Positions 12,301-21,300 of a DNA stretch of 64,000 nt are shown piece by piece. This stretch comes from Acholoe squamosa (taxonomy: Eukaryota > Annelida > Polychaeta > Phyllodocida > Polynoidae): NCBI GenBank assembly GCA_949317995.1, contig OX439046.1, positions 34,694,002 through 34,758,001 on the forward strand. The letters run 5' to 3'. The notes under the pieces are model-generated. The model did no database searches, had not been told where the DNA came from, and was given only the letters and a program-made list of their open reading frames with translations. Numbering within the stretch: the stretch's first letter is position 1; each line of letters opens with the position of its first letter. Made by a program: the position numbers and the translations under genes.

Positions 12301-15300
12301 CCATCAGCGGCCTTGGAAAAAGGGCCTATTGTGTCCATGGTGACATGAGAGTATGCTGTGAGTACTGGGTCACGTAGTTTCATTGGAGTTTTCAGGTTTT
12401 TGGGTCTCTTTTTGGTGGTCAGGCATGTGTGGCAAGTACCGCAGAAGTCAAAAACTTCTTTAAACATTGATCTCCAGTAATACCTAGCCCTTATGGCTGT
12501 ATAGGTTTTGACTGGACCTAGGTGTCCACCTAGGGGAGAGCAATGGGTTGCTTCCACTAAAGATTCTGTCCACTTTTCTGGAATTACAATTTGCAGTGTG
12601 GGCTCTAAAGTCTTACCCAAATTGGTATCAGTAATTCTGAAGAGGACTTCATCCAGTAAGATGAATTGGTCGTGGTTACGTAGTATTTGATTCATTAATT
12701 CTGAGTCGTGTGGCAGGCTACCTTTTTCAATGTAGTTTGCCATGGAGGATGCAAAAAGGTCTTCTTTTTGGCTTTTAATCAGTGTTTCTCTAGAAGGTGT
12801 CAGGGATTGGTGTTTACAGATTTCCTGAATTGCCCTTTCAGCTAGAGGTAGCACACGGCGGGAGAGCTTAGCTCTCTTGGCGTTTGCAGCTTTGATGGAG
12901 ACCCTAGGTGACCTAGATTTGGCGGGCCTGCCTCTGGGGCGAGGACTGCTGCACTTAGGCTTGAGTGGGCGGGTCTTTTTACTGGGTGCTGATTGGCTGG
13001 CTGCTGGAGGTGTGTCGTCCTGAGACTGGGACTGTGCTCGAGTGAGTACACACAGGTCAGGGTTCACACTTTGCTGCCTCTCTGGGGTGCCTTTCCTTGC
13101 TATGACGCCTTTTGGTGGTTTATTTGTGCTTCCCCAAATTTTGCCTCCTTTTAATATTGATCTAGGAGGTCCCAAACAGATGGGATTATTGGGAATTGGG
13201 TCGTCTGATTTGAAAACCTTTGTCATGGATATATCTGAAAATTGTACCCTTTTTGGTGGGAGGATAATTTTTCCTTGTGATCTAATTGGTATTGGATCAT
13301 CAGAGCCAGGGGGATATTTTCTTCTGGACAGGCAATCTGCCACTAGATTAGCTCTGCCTTGTAGGTATTTCACTTCAAAATCATAAGACATAACAGTATC
13401 TACCCATCTTGCCAATCTGCCATTGGTGATATTTTCCTTCTTGTTGAAGAGGGAGACTAGGGCTGTATGATCTGAATATACCTTGAAGTGAGTGCCGTCT
13501 ACATAATGGTGGAACTTTTTGACAGCGAAGATTATCCCAAGTAACTCTTTGTCAGTTATTCCATATCTGGTCTCCTGAGGTGTTAGACCTCTCCCAGAGA
13601 ATTCAATGGGCCTATAAAAACCATGTTCATCTACCTGTGTGATAACTGCTCCTAAGCTGAAATTGCTGGAGTCTGTGAAGATGATGAAGGGTTTGTTATA
13701 GTCTGGGAATTTTAGGATTGCCTCAGTGCAAATTGATGCTTTGATTTTCTCAAAGGCTGTTTGACACTGAGTGGTCCATTTGAAAGTACCCTTTGTGGCT
13801 TCATATAGGGGTTTCATTATGTGGGCGAAGCCTCTAATGAATCTCTTATAAAATTGTGCCATTCCATTGAAACACCTAAGGTCGTGGATGTTTTTAGGTG
13901 CTGGGAAGGTTTTGACTGGTGAGATTTTGTCTGGGGAAGGTGAGATGCCGTGTTGATCTAGGGTAAAACCTAAGAATTCCATTTTGGTGGTGCCAAATTC
14001 ACATTTTTCTGACTTTAATTTGATGTTTCCTTTGATGAAAAGTTTTAGCACTTCATCTAGGTCTTGCAGGTGTCTTTCCCATGTGGGGCTGTATATGGCC
14101 ACATCATCCACATAGGCTACTGCATTTCTGTATTTGCATTTCATGAGCAATTGTTCCATTACATTCATGAACGACAAACCAGAGGTTTTTAAACCCATGG
14201 GTAATACTTTGGCCATATACCTTGTGCCATTGGCAGAGAAAGTTGTTAAAGGCCTTGATTCTTTAGCTAGAGGAATCAGATGGTAGGCGCTGTATACATC
14301 CAATTTGGAAAAATATTTAGCACCTGTTCTGCCAACTTGTTGCATGAGGTCGTCTGCTCTGGGGAAGGAGTAGGAAAAAGATTTTAGGTTTTGGTTAACC
14401 CATCTATAATCCACGACTATTCTCCATCCTGAGGCTACAGACCTGTCTCCCTGGGGTTTGGGTACTAAGAAAGCTGGGGAGTTCCACTCACAGGGTTTGG
14501 TGCATTCTTCAATGACACCTTGCTGTAAATGTTTATCTAACAGCTCTCTTTGGAAAATCTCTTTTTTGGGTGACATTCTATAGGATGGTCTGTTGCAGGG
14601 TTTGAAGTCAGGGATTAATTCTAATTTGACCTCATTTTCAACATTTAATCCTATAGCACTCTCATTTAACAAAAAGGCCTCTCTATTTGATTCAACAATG
14701 TTTTTGATTTGTTGTTTTTGGGCCTCAGAGAGCTTGTCACATATATTGTATATTTTAGAGGGTCGTCCCCTTTGGGTAGCTGATCTAGGGGATCATCTCC
14801 ACAATTGATGGGGAGCATTTCTTTGTCAGAGATTATGCTGTTGAGGGAGTGTTGGCTGTTCAGTTTTCCAATGGGAATGGCTTTGTCTAGATTGTTAAGT
14901 GCAAAGATGCCTAGGTTCATGTGCTTTTTGATATTGATGGAAAAATCATTTGGGTTGGCCACTGTTACCGGTATGATCTTTCTTGTTGACCTTGGTTCAA
15001 CAAGGGCGTGTTTGATTAGTACCGGTAATGTTGTGTCAACATTTTCTGTGATGCCTGTTTTACCTATTAAGGAATCAGGTCCTATGACGATTGCATTGAA
15101 TGTGGATTCAGAATTTGGTGGCATGGTTAGGCCTTTGGCTGCTCTTATGAAGTGCGGTGAAGGGGACTTGGCCCCAAAGGAAATTTTGGCCCTATATTTG
15201 GTCATAAAATTTACGCCAAGAATTATAGGGTGATTTAGCTTTGGAACAACATGTAGTCTTGTTTTAAACTCTGTGTTATTGATTAGGAAAGTTATAGTGA

Positions 15301-18300
15301 TGGAATTGTTGACCTGAACTGAGGATTCACAGCTAGTAGGATAACCATGCGAGATCTCCTACCATGTCTGAAATTGGGGGTTGATATGATTTTATCTGCC
15401 ATTTTCTGGCTGATAAAGGAAAGGGAGGCTCCAGAGTCTACAAGGGCTCTGTAAGAACTGCCATTGATATCAACATTAACTGCGCCTTTAGTCAATTCAG
15501 TATTAATGTAAGAGGTCTTACCTTGCTGCCCATACTTACTGGTCTCGACTTTTAATTGGAGGGTGGAAATTCTCTTGTTCTGGTTCTCATAGAGGTCCTC
15601 ACTGTCTGATGAGGAGTCTTCGTCACAATTCACAGGCTGGGGGTCGTGGTTCTGTTGTTCTGCCGAATTTAATTCTGCTCCATCATTTGTGTGTGAAATA
15701 TGGCATGTGGGGGACGTTCCAATTTTGTTGTCCAAGGTGGGGGCGGGGCTGTAAGATGCATGGTGGCCCTCCCCTGTGTCCTATTCAATGTTGTCATTGT
15801 AGTGTTCTCCTTGTCCGGAATCAGGGGGTTGGTTGTCATGATGGTTGTCTTCTGTCTTTTTGTTGTCATTTCTGCCTGGTGTTGGGTCCCTGGATTTCTT
15901 TTGTTGCAGGGTCCAATCATCAGGGATTGGGAAATCTGCTGGGACCAGTAGTTTCTGGAAAGACACCTGGCGGGTGTTGGTGGGGGTGGAGGCAACAGGG
16001 ATGAAAACAAAGTTGTTTCTTGTGTCGCTGGATTTGGACCTGCTTCTGTTTCCCTCCTGAGATTTGCTTCTGCCTGGCGATTGATACCTGTTCTTGGAGC
16101 CTGATCTGCTGTTTGAGCCGGGTCTGGGGTTGTTATAACCTTGTTGATTTTGGTTGTATCCTGATTTAGGTTTATCGTCATACTGCTTAATATTGCCATT
16201 TCCAGGGGGCTTGTTGTTATTGTACTGGTCCTTCCTGGATCTGTTATTGTTGTTGTTGTTATTGTTCCTTTGCCCATTGTAGTTATTATAGTTCATGGCG
16301 CACAAGTCTGAAGTTTGGTTTGAGGCATGGGCTGCTTTGGCTGCTTCCATGACCAATTCTTGTTTTAATGCTGCAGTCTCGGCTTCTCTAATGCTTTTGG
16401 GGCTGTCTGAGAGTACAACATTTTTTATTTCATCTTTGAGGCCATTTATGAGATAGTCCACTTGTACAGATTCATCCAGGTTGCTGTTGGATAGCAATAA
16501 GGTCATATCTGCTATGTATTCCTCCACAGTCTCCTTGGGTTGCTGCTTTCTGTTTCTATATCCTTTGATTATTGTGGCAGGGTCAGGCTGGTTGAATCTG
16601 CTGAGAAAGGCGGCATAGACTGCCTCAGTGTCATACATGATTGGTTTGTCAAAAATGTTTGTGAAAAACCATTGTGCTGCTCTGCCCTTTAAAAAGGTAT
16701 ACATACAGGATGCATGCATTGTTGGGCTGCGGGGGTATGCATTTCTTATATAGAATTTGAATTCTGCCAGGAATCTGGCTGCAGACCTGTAGGGCGAGGG
16801 TTTGTCAAAAGGCTCTGGCTTGTTAAAACAGCTTAATTGAGCAGATGTGAGTCGCTCAGGTTCAAAACTCCTATATCCAGTAGGAGCGGAGAAGTTGGAT
16901 TGTCCTAGATTTGGTATCATTGGTGTGGACTGAGCTGCAGGCTGGTGGGCAGCTGCTTGGGCAGGTGGAGTGTTTGTAAACAAACCATACATTGGTATCG
17001 GGTTGTTGTAGGGCGTGTGTGCCTGGTGGGGTATGTATACATTGTTGTAAACACTGCCTGAAAGTGATGTGGCGGCTACCGGTGATGGACGAGTGGTAGA
17101 GGGCGCCATCTGGTGGGTTGTGGCTGAATTACCAAAACCTGCATGTGTCGCGCCTTGTTGGGTGGGCGTGGCACCTGTCGCTATCATTCGGGTTGTATTT
17201 TGGAAAAGGCTTGGTGGGCTGAGCCTGTATCCTACCGGTACAGATGTCGGCATTCTGGTAGAGGTGCCCATAACATGTGAAGGTTGGCCTGAAGGGGGTA
17301 GCCTAGTGTTGGTGGGTGAGAAAAGGCTGTTTTGGCCTTGGCTGGTAGGTGTTCTTGTCCTATCAATGGCCCTGAATATTTCAGATCTCATTCCATCAAT
17401 ATTTCTGTTGATTCTGTCAGACAGATTGGCTGACGCTATTTCAGACCTTCTCAGTACATCAGCGTTGTCCTGAGCTGCTTTTCTTTGTATTTGGCCAATG
17501 TCATTCTCCAGGTGCGACTTCCAAGTGTCCATGTCATTTAACCTGTCATTTATTCTTGACAGTTGGCAGGAGGAGTCGTCTCCAATCCTTTTTATTTCAG
17601 CGGACAATAAGTTCATTTGTCCTGTTAATAGGTTGGAGAGGGAGTCATTGACTGCCTGGGTGCACTCTCTGACTATGTTCCTCGTCATGTCATCCTGGTT
17701 GTACTCTGGAGGTGGAGCTGCAGTGGCCATGTTTGGGTAGGCAGGTGCTCTGTGCAGGTGGGGGAAGGTTACTTCTGTGTCTTCTTCAGAGGTGGATTCT
17801 GTTTGTAAATGGGCGGGGAAGTGACTGTTTCTGTGTAGTATGGGAGTAGTGGCCACAAGGTCGCCTCTTCTAGCTGCAGAGTCCAAGCTTCTTTGAAGTC
17901 TGTAAAATACAGGTGTATTTGGCCTTTGAGGGGAGGATGATTGCACTCTTCTCCTGGGTCTATGGGTGGGGTATGGCCTTTCAAAGGATCTGGCTCTTGG
18001 AGGCGTGCTCAGGGATGAATTTGGTGCTGGAGGTGTCGCCCTGTCTTCCTCGGAGGTAGAGTAGGGGTAGTAAGGCCTAGGGTTTCCTCCAGGTGGATTG
18101 CTATCAGGCTGTGGGTTTTGGTGCGGCCTTAGCAAATTGGTGGGATTGGAGTTGTCTTGCCACTGCTCTTCTAGAATACGGTTTATCCTGTCTAGAAAAA
18201 CAGAGGGACTCTCACCACACTGGTAGCTTGGTGTAGCTCCGGTTGGTATCAGTTGTACACGTCCTGTGTTGAGTCTGTTTTCTCTCCACCTGTGGATTGC

Positions 18301-21300
18301 TGAGTCTAGCCTGCTCCTCCAGTAATTGTCTGCTACTGATGGGTGGGCTTGGATGTCCGGTACAGTAAGGTTGTCCCAACTTAGGTCAGGTGTACACTGT
18401 GGGTCAGAATTACTGCTGGATGAGGGTGACCGTCCGGCAGCTTCCAGGGCTTCCTGCAGGCTATTGGATCTTTCCTCTAGATGGCTATCTAGGTGGAGGT
18501 AACCAGGTGATTGATTTTCAGGCGTGCTGTATGTGGTACTTTGAAGACCACCTAATCTTAGGGGTGGTGATTCTGAGGGTGAATAGCCAGGTAGGGTGAG
18601 GTTTAAACCTGGTGGTGGGGCTCCTGCTGGTGTACTGGTAGGTGCACCTGTGTTGGTGTCCACTATGGTAGATGAGAAATGTAAGGTGTTTGAACTCACA
18701 GGTGTCTGTTTATGTGTGCGTCTATGGGCTGGTAGCACTGGGTCCAGCTGGAGCGCGTCTGGCGAGGAGTCTATCGGGGCGGCGTACTGTGTACTGGTGG
18801 CTTCTTGCTGGTCTCTGTCTTGAGATGTAGGGATACGTTGTGGGGCTGGCTCCTTTGGTAGGGTCTCACTGTTGTCCATGGCTCATGAGAGGTGGTAACT
18901 TGTGGGATGATACGTGAGGGTTCTCCACCATTGTCAACGAGTCCGTAAATGATGAATAAGGATGAATACAGACGAATCAGGAATCCAGTTTGGTATCCAC
19001 TTTATTCATTGAAGTCCACGAGGTATAGTTGGTGATACAGTATAAAGGTGCCCAACAGTGTCCAAGCCTAGCCCTTGAGCCAAGGGCCTTGATCTCACGT
19101 GAGTATGTGAGGTATGAAGTATGAAGGTGGAAAGATGAGTGAGCTGCTCCCTCCACAGGTATTTGTAGTAGGAGCCGCTCACCCAGCTCATCCTAAAAAT
19201 AGTATCAGGTGAGCTAAATATAGTAACTGGGGAACTCCAGTGCAGGTATGTAGGGGGGATCCCAAACATAGCACTGGGGTTCACAGAGTTCAGTGTGGTT
19301 CTAAATATAGCTGCTGGGAACTCCCGGTATGCTGTGAGCTGCTCATGATCAATGGGCATGTCATCCAGCAGGGGGAGTTGTTTCTAAACATTGTCTGCTA
19401 GGAATTTCCAGCATGCAGTGGGCTGCTTGTGATTGACGGCGTATCCTCCAGTGAGGAGGAGGCGGGGTCACTGAGTGCAGTTGACACCGCCAGCCTTTGG
19501 TCTATGGGTATGGCTTGGCTGTGGGTAGACTCGGACACTGGGTTACATGGTAGAGTCAAAGGTGAAAAATAAATATGATAAGTACAATACCTATAACGGT
19601 CTACTGACACCACAATGGAATTGATATGTTTATATAAGATTATCAATCTCTCACAAAGGACCACCGTAATACCTCACGTATACAAGGGGCATCCTGCATC
19701 CATCTTACCTAAACGCACCCTGAGTTGAAGGAGATACTGTGAAGCGCACATAGTTTGATTTGGGGTACTTAGAACTGTTCTATGATAATTAAGGCACACC
19801 CAATCCCATAAGCCACACTAGGAGCCCATCCTCGCGTTTAAGCCGTTTATATAAATTCCCGCAGGATAACCTATGGGTTGTACTGCGACTTCCTATTAAG
19901 AATTATAAATACAAAACAAAGAAGTCCCATAACCTCTACTCACCTCAGCATATTTCTCATCTATATGGAAGTCTGCAACTTGGACGATCTTCAGAGCGTT
20001 CATTTTCCTCTGTGCATGGTGTCTCTTTTGTGCATGGTTTCCGGCCATTCAGCCCCATACTATCCGGCCCTTGACCATCCAGCACCGTCTATTCAGCCCC
20101 CAATCATTGGGCCCCTTGTCCATTCGGCCCCCGACTGTTCGGCACAATACGTCATAACTACGTCATATGTACATCATAATTACATCATAAATACATCATT
20201 GTTAATATTTCTTTTTTTCCATTCGTCATACCTTCGTCATAAATACGTCAACTAATTTGATGTGTTGCTATACGTCATAACTTCGTCATTAATACATCAT
20301 TAGTTCGTCATAAGTTCGTCATAACTTTGTCATAACTTCGTCATAAATACATCATTTAATAGTGTCTGAATTAGTTATTACTCATAAATACATCATAACT
20401 TCGTCATAAATACATCATAACTTCGTCATAAATACATCATAACTTCATCATGAATACCTCATAAATACATCATAAATGCATCATAACTTCGTCATAAATA
20501 CATCATAACTTCGTCATGAATACATCATAACTTCGTCATGAATACATCATAACTTCGTCATGAATACGTCATAACTTCGTCATGAATACATCATAACTTC
20601 GTCATAAATACATCATAACTTCGTCATGAATACATCATGATGTATTTAAAGGGACAGTTATGACATATTTAGGGGGTCCAGCTATGACGTATTTATGACG
20701 CAGGTATGATGTATTAAATGGCCCAGCTATGACGTATTTAGGGGGTCAGGCTATGACGTATTTATGACGCAGGAATGATGTATTTAAAGGGACAGTTATG
20801 ACATATTTATGACGCAGGTATGATGTATTAAATGGCCCAGCTATGACGTATTTAGGGGGTCAGGCTATGACGTATTTATGACGCAGGAATGATGTATTTA
20901 AAGGGACAGTTATGACGTATTTAGGGGGTCCAGCTATGACGTATTTATGACGCAGGAATGATGTATTTATATGTTTATGGAATGCAGTTATGACGTATTT
21001 ATGACGCAGGAATGACGTAATTATGACGCAGGAATGACGTAATTATGACGCAGGAATGACGATTTCGGATATTAGTTTCCAAAAATTTGATAGGCTCTGC
21101 AAAGCCGGAATGACGTATTTATGATGTACAAATGACGTAAATATGGGATGGAATGGCAAAAAAAAAAATTATGACGAAAATATGACGTATTTATGACACA
21201 TTTGGTGCCGAATGGCTGTGGGCCAAATGGCTGGGGGCCGGATGGACAGGGGGCCGGATGACGAGGGGCTGGATGGCAGGTGCTGGATGGCAGGGGCTGA

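Larger units (their letters stand above)
2452..19609 (-). mobile_element. Env-bearing Ty3/Gypsy-class LTR retroelement, 17.2 kb, in ASM intron 5
   Basis: Two 678-bp direct repeats flank gag, protease, RT/RNase H/integrase and env-like ORFs, all on the minus strand. The pol order (RT, RNase H, integrase) and the chromodomain-free GPY/F-type integrase end fit the Ty3/Gypsy group; an env gene makes it errantivirus-like. The flanking CCAC at 2448-2451 and 19610-19613 is a 4-bp target-site duplication. No differences between the LTRs were found by eye, so the insertion looks recent. Its length is well above the 5-8 kb usual for the group, because of a long gag, a long env and about 3.6 kb of accessory or untranslated sequence before the 3' LTR. 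It lies in the same orientation as the host gene. Confidence 0.95.

Noticed and set aside
14805..15233. Plus-strand open frame of 142 codons
   Set aside because: Antisense shadow of the protease/linker frame.
15609..16277. Overlapping open frames of 131 (plus) and 202 (minus) codons
   Set aside because: Shadows of the repetitive Asn/Ser/Thr end of gag in other frames.
20150..21190. Regular repeats suggestive of a CRISPR-like or satellite array
   Set aside because: No spacers of uniform length, words occur in both orientations, and inverted ends mark a foldback element in an intron of an animal gene.
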